A DNA stretch of 64,000 bases from Oscillospiraceae bacterium (GCA_009776305.1 WRLY01000005.1:1-64000); one strand, 5' to 3'; positions 42,203 to 51,753 are shown, counted from the first letter of the stretch. A program made the numbers and translations. The notes: generated from the letters alone by a model not told the origin.

Positions 42203-43498
42203 ATGTTTTTCGATAAAAACGCCGAAACCATGCCGCGCAATGAGCTTGAAACCTTACAGCTTGAACGGCTGAAAAAAACAGCCCAATTATGCTATGAAAA
42301 GTCGCCGCTTTATAAGCGGAAATTCGACAGCGCGGGACTTAAACCCGAAAATATAAAAACCTTATCGGATTTAAAGAATGTGCCGTTTACGTTAAAAGAG
42401 GATTTTCGTGAAAATTATCCTTTCGGAATGTTTACCGTGCCTATGAAAGAAATTTTGCGCCTGCACGCGTCATCAGGGACGACAGGAAAACCGACGGTGG
42501 TGGGGTATACAAGAAAAGACCTTGAAATCTGGAGCGATTGCGTAGCGCGTTTAATCGTGGCAGTAGGGACAACCGATAATGATATAGCGCAGGTGGCTTT
42601 CGGATACGGGCTGTTTACGGGTGCGTTGGGACTGCATTACGCTTTGGAGAAAGTGGGGGCGTCAATTATCCCCATATCTTCAGGCAATACCGAAAAGCAG
42701 GTTATGTTAATGCGTGACTTCGGGACGACGGTGCTGATTGCTACGCCGTCTTACGCCCTGCATATAGGCGAAATAGCCGCCGAAATGGGGGCAAGTAAAG
42801 ACTTGAAGCTTAGGCTCGGGCTTTTCGGCTCGGAGGGCTGTACCGAGGAAATGCGCTCACAGGTTGAGAAAACCCTTGGATTATTCGCTACTGACAATTA
42901 CGGAATGAGCGAGGTTATGGGACCCGGGGTTTCGGGCGAGTGCGAATATAGGCGCGGACTGCATTTCAACGAAGACCATTTTCTCCCCGAAATAATAAAC
43001 CCCGATACAGGCGAGATTTTACCGGAGGGTGAAAAGGGAGAATTAGTTATTACAACGCTGACAAAAGAGGGTTTGCCTGTTTTGCGCTATCGTACACGGG
43101 ATATAACCCGCCTTACTTATGAAAAATGTCAATGCGGCAGAACCCATGCAAGAATGGACAAAACCACCGGACGTACCGACGACATGCTGAAAATTCGCGG
43201 CGTAAACGTCTTCCCGTCACAGATTGAAAGCGTAATAATGACAATTGAGCAGGTCGCGCCTTATTACGAATTAGTGGTGGACAGGGACGGCGCGCACGAT
43301 AGCCTTGAGGTAAAGGTTGAGCTTGTGGACGGCTCGGTTTTGGAAAGTTATGCGGGACTTGAGGCGTTGAGGGCAAAAATAAGGCACGATTTAAAAACCG
43401 TCCTGGGACTTGACGTCAGGGTGTCGTTGGTAGAGCCGAAAAGTCTTGTAAGACATGTGGGGAAAGCCAAGAGGGTTGTGGATAACAGGAAGAAGTAA
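42203..43498 (+). CDS. paaK: Phenylacetate-CoA ligase family enzyme
   Basis: This 431-residue adenylate-forming ligase activates an aryl or short carboxylic acid with CoA. Motifs present are the N-terminal LKKTAQLCYEKSPLYKRKF, the P-loop ASSGTTGKPTVVGYT, GAEG-like FGSEGCTEEMR, DNYGMSEVMGPGV, YRTRDITRL and the C-terminal GRTDDMLKIRGVNVFPSQIE. ATG 42203 has the SD AGGAGAG; the longer open frame starting at 41840 is a fused remnant. In anaerobic Bacillota such enzymes often accompany indolepyruvate oxidoreductases, which are not seen here. The substrate is therefore open. Confidence 0.94.
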   Translation: MFFDKNAETMPRNELETLQLERLKKTAQLCYEKSPLYKRKFDSAGLKPENIKTLSDLKNVPFTLKEDFRENYPFGMFTVPMKEILRLHASSGTTGKPTVVGYTRKDLEIWSDCVARLIVAVGTTDNDIAQVAFGYGLFTGALGLHYALEKVGASIIPISSGNTEKQVMLMRDFGTTVLIATPSYALHIGEIAAEMGASKDLKLRLGLFGSEGCTEEMRSQVEKTLGLFATDNYGMSEVMGPGVSGECEYRRGLHFNEDHFLPEIINPDTGEILPEGEKGELVITTLTKEGLPVLRYRTRDITRLTYEKCQCGRTHARMDKTTGRTDDMLKIRGVNVFPSQIESVIMTIEQVAPYYELVVDRDGAHDSLEVKVELVDGSVLESYAGLEALRAKIRHDLKTVLGLDVRVSLVEPKSLVRHVGKAKRVVDNRKK

Positions 43499-43506
43499 AA
43501 AAACAC

Positions 43507-43535
43507 TTGTAAATTTTGGGATAATAGTGTATAAT
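43507..43535 (+). promoter_or_regulatory. Sigma-A promoter of scaffold/GGGtGRT operon
   Basis: TTGTAA (43507-43512), a 17-bp spacer and TATAAT (43530-43535) precede the scaffold gene by about 68 bp. A GTAGC/GCTAC foldback at 43556-43581 lies in the leader. Confidence 0.75.
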
Positions 43536-43603
43536 AAAAAGGTCATTATATTAAGGGTAGCAAGATTCAAGCCGCGCTACTCTGAGGAAAGGAATTTGAA
43601 CGT

Positions 43604-44299
43604 ATGATAAGCTATTCACACGAAGTAGAAAACATGTGTATGGTCGCTAAAGGCGCCAGCCACGGTCCCGCGCCCATTCCCGAGGAGGGAAAGTGGGTAA
43701 AGGCTTACGAAATCAAGGACATCAGCGGGCTTACGCATGGCGTAGGCTGGTGCGCCCCTCAACAGGGAGCTTGTAAGCTGACCCTTAACGTCAAGGACGG
43801 CATTGTCGAAGAAGCGCTGGTTGAGACGCTCGGCTGTTCCGGTATGACCCATTCGGCGGCTATGGCGGGAGAGGTTTTGCCGGGCAAAACTATTCTCGAA
43901 GCCATGAATACTGACCTTGTATGCGACGCGATTAATGTTGCCATGAGGGAATTATTCTTACAAATCATCTACGGACGCACCCAAACAGCCTTCTCGGAGG
44001 GCGGTCTCCCCGTCGGAGCGGGGCTTGAAGACCTCGGCAAGGGCTTGCGCTCGCAGGTCGGCACGATTTTCTCCACCAAAGCCAAGGGCGTGCGCTATAT
44101 GGAAATGGCAGAGGGCTATATTCTCAAGCTCGGCTTGGATAAAAACGGCGAGGTGATTGGTTATCAGTTCGTAAAAGTAGGAAAAATGCTTGAAGACATA
44201 CGCCGCGGCAAAACCCCCGACGAGGCTTATAAGGCAAACATCGGGCAGTACGGCAGGTTTGACGAAGCGGCTAAGTATATTGACCCGCGCGAAGAATGA
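43604..44299 (+). CDS. Iron-sulfur cluster assembly scaffold (IscU/NifU-like) protein
   Basis: This 231-residue protein contains a NifU_N/IscU-type fold with three well-placed cysteines: GWCAPQQGAC (about 50 and 58) and LGCSGMT (about 77), and the helix AMNTDLVCDAINVAMRELFLQI. It is longer than IscU (about 130 residues), with an extra C-terminal half containing a beta segment (YILKLGLDKNGEVIGYQFVKVG). It is known as the partner of the GGGtGRT protein, encoded two genes downstream. A role in building or holding an iron-sulfur cluster for that partner is likely but not demonstrated. Confidence 0.88.
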   Translation: MISYSHEVENMCMVAKGASHGPAPIPEEGKWVKAYEIKDISGLTHGVGWCAPQQGACKLTLNVKDGIVEEALVETLGCSGMTHSAAMAGEVLPGKTILEAMNTDLVCDAINVAMRELFLQIIYGRTQTAFSEGGLPVGAGLEDLGKGLRSQVGTIFSTKAKGVRYMEMAEGYILKLGLDKNGEVIGYQFVKVGKMLEDIRRGKTPDEAYKANIGQYGRFDEAAKYIDPREE

Positions 44300-44313
44300 G
44301 GTGAAATTCCGTT

Positions 44314-44490
44314 ATGCAGAAAAAACTTTATCGCTCAAGAAATAATAGGTGGTTAGCGGGAATTTGCGGCGGTATGGGAGAATATTTCGGAATCGACCCT
44401 AACATTTTTTGCGTGCTCGTGATTTTTATTCCAGGGGTAAATCTTTTAGCGTACCTTATACTCGCTATTATCATTCCGATTGAACCGTAA
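44314..44490 (+). CDS. PspC-domain protein (58 aa)
   Basis: This short protein is a minimal PspC domain: KKLYRSRNNRWLAGICGGMG, EYFGIDPN and a hydrophobic segment FCVLVIFIPGVNLLAYLIL ending in PIEP. PspC proteins sit in the cytoplasmic membrane and are linked to envelope stress. It is placed between the scaffold and GGGtGRT genes, 14 nt after the former, so it is cotranscribed. Confidence 0.85.
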   Translation: MQKKLYRSRNNRWLAGICGGMGEYFGIDPNIFCVLVIFIPGVNLLAYLILAIIIPIEP

Positions 44491-44539
44491 CGGATAAATT
44501 ACTAAAGTCAGTTAAAATTAAACGAAAGGAAATTTATAC

Positions 44540-45544
44540 ATGTCTAATATAAAATTTGAGGGTCAGGACAGGCGTGAAAAGAAAATAAACGCCTGCCTTA
44601 AAGAGTACGGCTTTAACAGCCTTGAGGCGGCGCGGGATTTATGCCTTGAAAAAGGCATTAACGTGGAGGAAATCGTTAAGGGCGTACAGCCCATCGCCTT
44701 TGAAAACGCGGTTTGGGCATACACGCTCGGTACGGCAATCGCGCTTAAAACAGGCGCTTCCAAGGCGGCAAAAGCCGCCGCTACAATCGGCGTAGGCTTA
44801 CAGGCGTTTTGCATACCCGGCTCGGTAGCCGAAAGCCGCGACGTGGGGCTCGGTCACGGAAACTTAGGCGCAATGCTTTTAGAGGAAGAAAACAAGTGTT
44901 TTTGTTTTCTCGCGGGACATGAAAGCTTTGCGGCGGCAGAAGGTGCAATCGGTATTGCCCGCACCGCTAATAAAGCCCGAAAAGAACCTTTGAGGGTTAT
45001 ACTCAACGGTCTCGGTAAAGACGCGGCTTACATTATTTCTAGAATCAACGGTTTCACTTATGTTGAAACTGAGTACGACATTCAAAAAGATGATTTAAAG
45101 ATAAAAAAAGAAGTCGCCTTTTCCGACGGCGACAAATCTAAGGTAAAATGCTACGGTTGCGACGATGTAACCGAGGGTGTGGCAATCATGAAAAAAGAGG
45201 CGGTGGAAGTTTCCATAACAGGTAATTCCACCAACCCCACCCGATTCCAGCATCTTGTGGCGGGCACTTACAAGAAGTGGTCAACGGAAAACAACAAGAA
45301 ATATTTTTCTGTGGCTTCGGGCGGCGGAACCGGCAGAACCCTGCACCCCGATAACATGGCGGCGGGACCGGCTTCATACGGACTTACCGACTCTATGGGC
45401 AGGATGCACGGCGACGCGCAGTTTGCGGGTAGTTCAAGTGTTCCGGCACACGTTGAAATGATGGGCTTAATCGGAATGGGTAACAACCCGATGGTCGGTG
45501 CAACGGTAGCCTGTGCGGTGGCGATTGAGGAAGCGCTGAAATAA
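44540..45544 (+). CDS. GGGtGRT-family protein
   Basis: This 334-residue protein carries the motif that names its family, SGGGTGRTLHPDN, near residue 255, followed by a Gly/Ala/Met-rich C-terminus (MGRMHGDAQFAGSSSVPAHVEMMG). The N-terminal half has an Ala/Gly-rich helical region and AFCIPGSVAESRDVGLGHGNLGA. The family is found in anaerobes next to the IscU-like scaffold; its biochemical role is unknown to me. SD GAAAGGAAA precedes ATG 44540. The scaffold partner suggests it receives an iron-sulfur cluster. Confidence 0.88.
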   Translation: MSNIKFEGQDRREKKINACLKEYGFNSLEAARDLCLEKGINVEEIVKGVQPIAFENAVWAYTLGTAIALKTGASKAAKAAATIGVGLQAFCIPGSVAESRDVGLGHGNLGAMLLEEENKCFCFLAGHESFAAAEGAIGIARTANKARKEPLRVILNGLGKDAAYIISRINGFTYVETEYDIQKDDLKIKKEVAFSDGDKSKVKCYGCDDVTEGVAIMKKEAVEVSITGNSTNPTRFQHLVAGTYKKWSTENNKKYFSVASGGGTGRTLHPDNMAAGPASYGLTDSMGRMHGDAQFAGSSSVPAHVEMMGLIGMGNNPMVGATVACAVAIEEALK

Positions 45545-45561
45545 TTAATAAAACATTAAAA

Positions 45562-45592
45562 AACCTGTTCGTCAAAATGGACAGGTTTTTTT
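45562..45592. terminator. Bidirectional intrinsic terminator
   Basis: AACCTGT and ACAGGTT arms with a 12-nt loop are flanked by A and T runs, between the convergent GGGtGRT and prfB genes. Confidence 0.88.
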
Positions 45593-45601
45593 GTATAAGC
45601 T

Positions 45602-46717
45602 CTAAAAATTCTTCTCCAAACTCTTAGCCTTTAAATAGGCGTTTATAAACCCGTCAAGTTCGCCGTCCATAACCGCGTTTATATTCCCGATTTCAAAGCC
45701 GGTTCTGTGGTCTTTCGCCATGGTATAAGGCATAAAAACATAAGAGCGGATTTGTGCCCCCCAGGCGATTTGCAGTTGCTCGCCTTTTATGTCCGAGATT
45801 TTGTCAAGATGCTCCCGCTCTTTAATTTCAATCAGCTTGGATTTAAGCATACGCATGGCGTATTCACGGTTTTGCAACTGACTTCTTTGGGTCTGACAGG
45901 CGCAGACTATTCCCGTCGGCTTGTGGGTAATCCGCACGGCGGAGCTTGTTTTATTAACCTTTTGTCCTCCGGCACCGCTTGCCCTGTAAACCTCAAAATC
46001 TATATCTTCGTCACGGATTTCTATATTTACGTCTTCGTCAATTTCCGGCATAACCTCAAGGCTGGCGAAACTTGTATGCCTGCGCCCCGAAGAATCAAAC
46101 GGCGAAACCCTCACAAGCCTGTGAACCCCATGCTCCGACTTTAACAAGCCGTAGGCATTCTGCCCTGCAATCAGCACCGACACGCTTTTTATGCCCGCCT
46201 CCTCGCCGTCAAGATAGTCAAGTAATTCAACCTTGAAATCATGCCGCTCCGCCCAGCGAGTATACATGCGGTAAAGCATTTCCACCCAGTCCATAGCCTC
46301 CGTCCCGCCCGCGCCCGCGTGGAGGGTAATAATGGCGTTCCTGCCGTCGTATTCCCCCGAAAGCAGGGTTACAAGCTTTTGCTTTTCAAGCTCGGCTTTA
46401 ACCCTTCGGACGGCTTCGGTTATTTCATCAGCAAGCGACGGGTCGCCCTCCTCCTCCGCAAGCTCGACCATAGTTACAGCATCTTCGAAATCGTTTTGTA
46501 ACTTTAAGAAAGCATCGCGGGTATTTTTCATAGCGCCGAGCTTTTGATTTACCAACCTCGCATTGTCTGCGTCGTTCCAAAAGTCCGCTCCCGACGACAA
46601 CCCGTCAAGCTCGGCGATTTCTTTTTCAAGCCTCGCAAGCCCCAAAGCCTCCGACAGCTCGGTTATTTCAGGCTTTATGGCGAGAAGGTCGGCTCTTATT
46701 TCATCATATTCAAGCAT
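45602..46717 (-). CDS. prfB: Peptide chain release factor 2
   Basis: RF2 recognises UGA and UAA and releases the finished peptide. The 371-residue chain has the SPF recognition tripeptide (VRVSPFDSS, about 205-207) and the catalytic GGQ (SGAGGQKVNKTSSAVR, about 250-252). The start MLEYDEIRADLLAIKP is in the same frame as the rest, so the programmed +1 frameshift found in many prfB genes near codon 25 is absent. Length is normal. Confidence 0.96.
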   Translation of the reverse strand: MLEYDEIRADLLAIKPEITELSEALGLARLEKEIAELDGLSSGADFWNDADNARLVNQKLGAMKNTRDAFLKLQNDFEDAVTMVELAEEEGDPSLADEITEAVRRVKAELEKQKLVTLLSGEYDGRNAIITLHAGAGGTEAMDWVEMLYRMYTRWAERHDFKVELLDYLDGEEAGIKSVSVLIAGQNAYGLLKSEHGVHRLVRVSPFDSSGRRHTSFASLEVMPEIDEDVNIEIRDEDIDFEVYRASGAGGQKVNKTSSAVRITHKPTGIVCACQTQRSQLQNREYAMRMLKSKLIEIKEREHLDKISDIKGEQLQIAWGAQIRSYVFMPYTMAKDHRTGFEIGNINAVMDGELDGFINAYLKAKSLEKNF

Positions 46718-46834
46718 AGAATAGTTACCTCGTTTAATTTGTTTTGTTCTGACGGAAAATGCTTATAATGTAATGTATTTGCATATTATCAAAATATAAA
46801 TTCACCTTGTTGTTAAAGCGCAACCTCGATTCAT

Positions 46835-47365
46835 TTACTCAAACAACGTCACCCGCAGTAACGTCCCGGGGTCTATAATCCTGATTTTTTTATTGTTCTT
46901 TTTTGCATACTCCACTGTCTGCATAGTTCCCCCCCTTTTGCCGTCATAAACGGCTAATAAAAGGTCACAGGTTTCCACAAGATACCTGTTACGAATTTGC
47001 ATACACCCATCGAAATATGCGGAATTGCTGAGAAATTTAATTTCGCTTGCGTTTTCAAGCAGATAATGATATTTTTCCCGTTGTTTTTGATTCCACGATT
47101 TCTCCTGCCCTGTACAGGGGATAATTGCGTTGAATTTCACGCGGGGGTATTTTTTTTTAAATTCAAGCGCGGCTTCGGCAAAAAGCATGTCCGAGCCTAA
47201 AGCCATTCCGCACTGAAAAACCGAAAAATCCCGCGAGATTAAATCATCAATTTCAGCGTTTAGTTTATTTTTCAGTCCTGTAATATCGCTCTGCCCACCG
47301 AACGCCTCATAAAGCTTTTTAAAACGATAGCCCGTAAAAGAGCAGACTTTTTCGGAAAAGTTCAA
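46835..47365 (-). CDS. SLOG-family (DUF1273/YoqJ-like) protein
   Basis: This 176-residue protein resembles the DUF1273/YoqJ members of the SLOG nucleotide-binding superfamily: KVCSFTGYRFKKL at the start, VFQCGMALGSDMLFAEAAL, the loop NSAYFDGCMQIRNRYLVETCD and LLAVYDGKRGGTMQTVEYA. SLOG proteins bind nucleotide-like ligands, and several work in signalling or phage defence. It is 5 nt after the hybrid histidine kinase gene and probably cotranscribed with it. Ligand unknown. Confidence 0.85.
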   Translation of the reverse strand: MNFSEKVCSFTGYRFKKLYEAFGGQSDITGLKNKLNAEIDDLISRDFSVFQCGMALGSDMLFAEAALEFKKKYPRVKFNAIIPCTGQEKSWNQKQREKYHYLLENASEIKFLSNSAYFDGCMQIRNRYLVETCDLLLAVYDGKRGGTMQTVEYAKKNNKKIRIIDPGTLLRVTLFE

Positions 47366-47370
47366 AATAA

Positions 47371-50190
47371 CTACCTCGCTAATTGCTCAAGCTTTTCGGA
47401 AACCTTTTCTGCCGCCCCCTCAAAATCGCTGTGTAAAAACAGCATATCGCGGACTTCCTCAAACATAGCCGACGTTTGCTTTTTCCAGGGGTTTTTCTTG
47501 TCCCGCAAGCGGTCAAGCGCGTCGTAAGCCGCCGCGTCGTCATACTCTTCGCAGGCATTTTTTATAATTAAAAGCTGTTCGTATAAGTAAGCCGTATCTT
47601 CCGTCAGAACCTCGTCGCTTTTATCGTTTCCGCTGTTTTCACCGTTTTCAGAATACCCGGTGACAAGGGTTTGCGCTAAGGTTTCAAGCGATTTGATAAA
47701 ATCATTCGCGTTTGCGGAAATAAACTCAATGTCGCCGCTATGTCCTGCGTCCTCAAGCTTCGATGCGGTTTTAGATTTTTCGGCTTCGCCTATACTCGCC
47801 AAGGCGGATTTCATAGCGTGAACGGTTATTGTGAAAAGCTTTATATCCCCGTTTTTGACGGTTTTCCTTAACGTGGCTACGGCATCTTCCGCGTCGTGCC
47901 GGAATACTTCAAGCATTTTGGGGCTCATTTGCACAGTTTTGATTATGGCTTGCGGCATAACGGGTTTAGAGGTGTATTTTTCAGCTTCTTCAGGATGTCT
48001 GTCCCGGACGAATCTGTTCAACACCTCATTTAAGTTCCATGCGTCAATAGGTTTCGGCACAAATCCGTCAAATCCGTTTTGCCTGAACATCTCGTAGCTA
48101 CCCACCAGAGCGTTGGCTGTAAGCGCCACGATGACCCCTTTATATCCGAGGGAGCGTAGCTTTTGTGTCGTCTCAATTCCGTCCATTAACGGCATCATGT
48201 GGTCCATAAAAATTATATCATACATTTCGCCGTTTTCAATTTTGTCAATTACCTCAAAGCCGCTGTAGGCAGTTTCTATTTTAAGCCCGTAAGGGAGTAA
48301 CATACCCTCGGCTACATACAAATTAGTATTCACGTCGTCAACCACAAGCACCCTTCCGTAAGGCATAAACTCGCGGAGGATATTAATTTCAGCTAACTGC
48401 TTGTTACCTGCAAACTTAAAACTTTTAAGGCGCTCTGAAATCTCAGTGCCGATTTTTTCGTCTCCTACGACTTTTTGCCTGACCGTTACGATAAATCTGC
48501 TACCCTTACCGTATTCGCTTTCAGCCTCAATAGTGCCGTTCATCATACCCACAAGGTTCTTTGTTATACTTAGACCTATTCCGGTACCCTCTATATACTG
48601 ATTAGCCGAAATGTTAAAGCGCGAGTACTCCGAGAATAATTTTGCCCGGTCTTCCGGTTTCATGCCCTGTCCGGTATCCTCGACTGTAAAGCGCAATATT
48701 ATATCCCGGTCGTTTGCTGACGAAAAATAGCTAACCGACAGCTTAACACTTCCTTTATCGGTATATTTTATAGCGTTTGAAAGTAAATTATTCAATATTT
48801 GCTTCAACCGCAATTCGTCGCCGTATAACCTTAACGGCAAATTTTCATCTATATCAAGGATAAATTCAATCTTCTTTGAGCCTAACCTCACAATATTGAT
48901 TTGCGCCGCGTCATTAATCAGACAGGGCAGGTTGTATTCGGAAAGATTAAGCTCTAATTTCCCTGTTTCTATTTTAGACATATCAAGAACGTCGTTGATT
49001 ATTCCGAGCAGACCGTTGCCTGAATTATATATGCTTATCAGTGCCTTGGCGTATTCATCGGGAAGCCTTCCTTTTTGCAGTTCAATTTGCGCTATTCCGA
49101 TAATCGCGTTCATAGGCGTGCGTATTTCGTGGGACATGGTAGCGAGGAAGTTACTTTTAGCGCGTGAGCCTGATTCCGCCTTTCGGTTAGCTTCACGCAG
49201 TCTCGCGTTTTGTTCACGCATCTCATGTTCCGAATGGGCGACAAAAATATTTATAATAATAAACAAGACCAAAATCATAGACAACATTCCGAAGAATACA
49301 ATGTTCATGGATTGATTCAGCGCCAAATAACCGGGCAGAGGATAAAACGACAGCGAGTACCAGCTAAGTGTGGGAAGCGACCTCACCATATACATATTAT
49401 CACCGAATATATAACTACGGCTCTCTTCGTCCGTAAGCGTTTCGGCGACTCTGACAGCTTCCTCTCCCGCAGCGCCTAAATAATCCGTGACCAAAACTTT
49501 ATTTGAAATAAGCTCAAAATCATCAATCGAAGTAATTTCCCAAAGACCGTTAAATAAATATGAAGTTATATTTTCGTCATATTCCTTGCCTGTGGAATTC
49601 ACAAAATCCGTAAATTCGGTTAAATCAATCCCTGTGCCGAGCATACCAATCGGGTTATTAAATTCATCAAATACCGGAACGTTGACCCAAAGGTTAATCA
49701 CGTTCATATCGCTGTTATAATTTATATTGAAGTTATATGTTTCGGTTTGGTACAAAGTTAAGTTATACCAATAATATTCAGGGTTTTGCGGGTCTACCGA
49801 ATACGGCTCAAAGCCGGGCGCGTAGAAGATTTTATCAATATCATTGACCCAAAAGACTACTTTGTCCCTGATATGTTCCTGAAATAAATCAAATTCTTCG
49901 TAGGCGTTCTTCGCAATCAAGGGGTCTTCGGGATTTAAAAAATACGCCTTGACAGCGGGAGACGAGCCTAATTTCAAAACAAGAGCTAATTCACTGCTTA
50001 CTTCTTTCGACAGATGAAGCTTTATGGCTTCACTTGTGATAGTGAGCTGTTGTTCAATATGGTCAAGGTTGATCTGGCGCACGGCAAACACATAGGCGGT
50101 AAAAGCCGTTAAAGAAAAAACCAAAAAAAGCGCACAGGAAAACACCTTAAAGTTTTTACGTATATGGGTTTCTAAAGGTTTTTTAATCAT
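47371..50190 (-). CDS. Hybrid sensor histidine kinase (Cache sensor, HisKA, HATPase, REC, Hpt)
   Basis: In this 939-residue multi-domain kinase, two membrane helices (about 16-38 and 295-318) flank an extracellular Cache-type sensor with FWVNDIDKIFYAPGF and MLGTGIDLTEF. Then follow HisKA with phosphorylated His in SHEIRTPMNA (about 354), HATPase with NNLLSNAIKY, DTGQGM and GTGIGLSI, a receiver with VLVVDDVNTN and Asp in FMDHMMP (about 663), and a C-terminal Hpt with His in VHAMKSAL (about 791). ATG 50190 was preferred over codons upstream that lie before the SD. No separate response regulator gene is adjacent, so the output partner is elsewhere. The SLOG gene follows. Confidence 0.94.
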   Translation of the reverse strand: MIKKPLETHIRKNFKVFSCALFLVFSLTAFTAYVFAVRQINLDHIEQQLTITSEAIKLHLSKEVSSELALVLKLGSSPAVKAYFLNPEDPLIAKNAYEEFDLFQEHIRDKVVFWVNDIDKIFYAPGFEPYSVDPQNPEYYWYNLTLYQTETYNFNINYNSDMNVINLWVNVPVFDEFNNPIGMLGTGIDLTEFTDFVNSTGKEYDENITSYLFNGLWEITSIDDFELISNKVLVTDYLGAAGEEAVRVAETLTDEESRSYIFGDNMYMVRSLPTLSWYSLSFYPLPGYLALNQSMNIVFFGMLSMILVLFIIINIFVAHSEHEMREQNARLREANRKAESGSRAKSNFLATMSHEIRTPMNAIIGIAQIELQKGRLPDEYAKALISIYNSGNGLLGIINDVLDMSKIETGKLELNLSEYNLPCLINDAAQINIVRLGSKKIEFILDIDENLPLRLYGDELRLKQILNNLLSNAIKYTDKGSVKLSVSYFSSANDRDIILRFTVEDTGQGMKPEDRAKLFSEYSRFNISANQYIEGTGIGLSITKNLVGMMNGTIEAESEYGKGSRFIVTVRQKVVGDEKIGTEISERLKSFKFAGNKQLAEINILREFMPYGRVLVVDDVNTNLYVAEGMLLPYGLKIETAYSGFEVIDKIENGEMYDIIFMDHMMPLMDGIETTQKLRSLGYKGVIVALTANALVGSYEMFRQNGFDGFVPKPIDAWNLNEVLNRFVRDRHPEEAEKYTSKPVMPQAIIKTVQMSPKMLEVFRHDAEDAVATLRKTVKNGDIKLFTITVHAMKSALASIGEAEKSKTASKLEDAGHSGDIEFISANANDFIKSLETLAQTLVTGYSENGENSGNDKSDEVLTEDTAYLYEQLLIIKNACEEYDDAAAYDALDRLRDKKNPWKKQTSAMFEEVRDMLFLHSDFEGAAEKVSEKLEQLAR

Positions 50191-50503
50191 AATACACTTT
50201 TCCCCATTTATCATAACCACTGCAAGAATCTGCATCGGAACATGCCAACGTAGCCGCTCCATGACTGAAAGACGAACGCTCGGCGATATTTATTGTCCTT
50301 TAATTTAAAATTTGTTCAATTTTTTATTAAAGGGAATTGCGCTGTTGCGACTATAATACAGGCTCTATGTTTAATTTTAGCATTTTCCGTCACTATTTTC
50401 TATTGGCAATATTAAATAATGTGTATAAATGCTTTTCGTGAATATTGCACAAATCAGTGTTTTCTATAGGTTTATAAATATTTATTATAGGCTCACAAAT
50501 TCA
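50191..50503. other. Gene-free divergent region
   Basis: AT-rich divergent gap between the histidine kinase and the aldo/keto reductase. I see no further gene or clear repeat; the reductase promoter lies at its right end. Confidence 0.5.
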
Positions 50504-50532
50504 TTGACGTAGCGATGAATTTATGTTATGAT
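50504..50532 (+). promoter_or_regulatory. Sigma-A promoter of aldo/keto reductase gene
   Basis: TTGACG (50504-50509), a 17-bp spacer and TATGAT (50527-50532) lie about 72 bp before the start codon. Confidence 0.75.
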
Positions 50533-50604
50533 ATAGTCAAATAAAAAAACTATATTTTTTAATTGAACGGCAATAACAACATGAAAGGTTTTGGAGGTAT
50601 AACA

Positions 50605-51753
50605 ATGATTTACAGAGAATTCGGGAATACGGGAATAAAGCTTTCCGCGCTTGGCTTTGGGGCAATGCGGTTGCCCATGACGGAAGTAAACGGTGTTAAA
50701 ACAGTTAATTATGAGCTTTCCACGCCACTTATGCAAAAAGCGTTTGAAATGGGGGTAAATTACGTTGACACCGCTCCCTATTACTGCGAAAAAAACAGCG
50801 AAATTGCCGTCGGAAAGGCACTGAAAGGTTGGCGGAATAAGGTTTATCTCTCGACGAAAAATCCCGTGGAGAACGCTTCGGGTGCGGACTGGAGAAAGCG
50901 TCTTGAAACCTCTCTTGAAAAGCTCGATACCGATTACATAGATTTTTACCACATGTGGGGAATAAGTCTTGAGGCTTATCGGGATAAAATCGACGTAAAA
51001 GACGGACCCCTTGAGGCGGCGCATAAAGCCAAGGCTGAGGGGCTTATCAAGCATTTGTCTTTTTCTTTCCATGACAAGGCTGAAAACATGCGCCCCATAA
51101 TCGACAGCGGTCAGTTTGAGTCGGTATTGTTACAGTATAATCTGCTTGACCGCTCCAACGAGGAAAACATAGAATACGCCAATAAAAAAGGACTCGGCGT
51201 GGTTGTAATGGGTCCCGTAGGCGGCGGTCGTCTCGGCGCGCCGTCAGAGGTGATTAAAAACCTAATAGGCAGGGATATAAAAAGTTCGGCAGAAATGGCA
51301 ATGCGTTTCGTAATCGCGAATAAGGGGATTCATGTCGCGCTTTCGGGAATGGAAAACCTTAAAATGCTTGAGGAAAACGCAAAAATCGCCTCTATAGAGG
51401 GCTCTTTAACCGAGGCTGAAATCGGGCAAATCAATGCCATGATGATTGAAAACAAGAAATTGTCCGACCTCTATTGTACCGCCTGTCGTTATTGTCTGCC
51501 CTGTCCGCAGGGAATTAATATACCGCATGTTTTCTCGCTTATGAATTATCATAAGGTTTATGAGCTTACCGATTATTCAAAAGCGGAGTATAAAAACCTT
51601 TATATCCCTATGGAAACCCGTACCGCCCCTTGGGAAATTGACTGGGGCGTTGACGCGTCCAAATGTATCGAGTGCGGTGCTTGCGAGGACAAGTGTCCGC
51701 AGAAACTGAAAATTATTGAGCAGTTAAAGGAAACCCACTCGGTTTTAGGATAA
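50605..51753 (+). CDS. Aldo/keto reductase with C-terminal 4Fe-4S domain
   Basis: This 382-residue protein has an AKR barrel (about 1-285) with MIYREFGNTGIKLSALGFG, the Asp/Tyr catalytic neighbourhood VNYVDTAPYY, and SLEKLDTDYIDFYHMWG. A C-terminal ferredoxin-like region carries two Cys clusters, CTACRYCLPCPQGI and CIECGACEDKCP. ATG 50605 follows GGAGG. Such fusions are common in anaerobes and probably pass electrons between an iron-sulfur donor and a carbonyl substrate; the substrate is unknown. The plus-strand promoter upstream is its own. Confidence 0.93.
   Translation: MIYREFGNTGIKLSALGFGAMRLPMTEVNGVKTVNYELSTPLMQKAFEMGVNYVDTAPYYCEKNSEIAVGKALKGWRNKVYLSTKNPVENASGADWRKRLETSLEKLDTDYIDFYHMWGISLEAYRDKIDVKDGPLEAAHKAKAEGLIKHLSFSFHDKAENMRPIIDSGQFESVLLQYNLLDRSNEENIEYANKKGLGVVVMGPVGGGRLGAPSEVIKNLIGRDIKSSAEMAMRFVIANKGIHVALSGMENLKMLEENAKIASIEGSLTEAEIGQINAMMIENKKLSDLYCTACRYCLPCPQGINIPHVFSLMNYHKVYELTDYSKAEYKNLYIPMETRTAPWEIDWGVDASKCIECGACEDKCPQKLKIIEQLKETHSVLG

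Noticed and set aside
46640-46717. Programmed frameshift in prfB
   Set aside because: The gene is open in one frame for its full length, with no in-frame stop near codon 25.
50521-51072. Minus-strand open frame of 183 codons
   Set aside because: It is antisense to the aldo/keto reductase, whose motifs and SD are clear.
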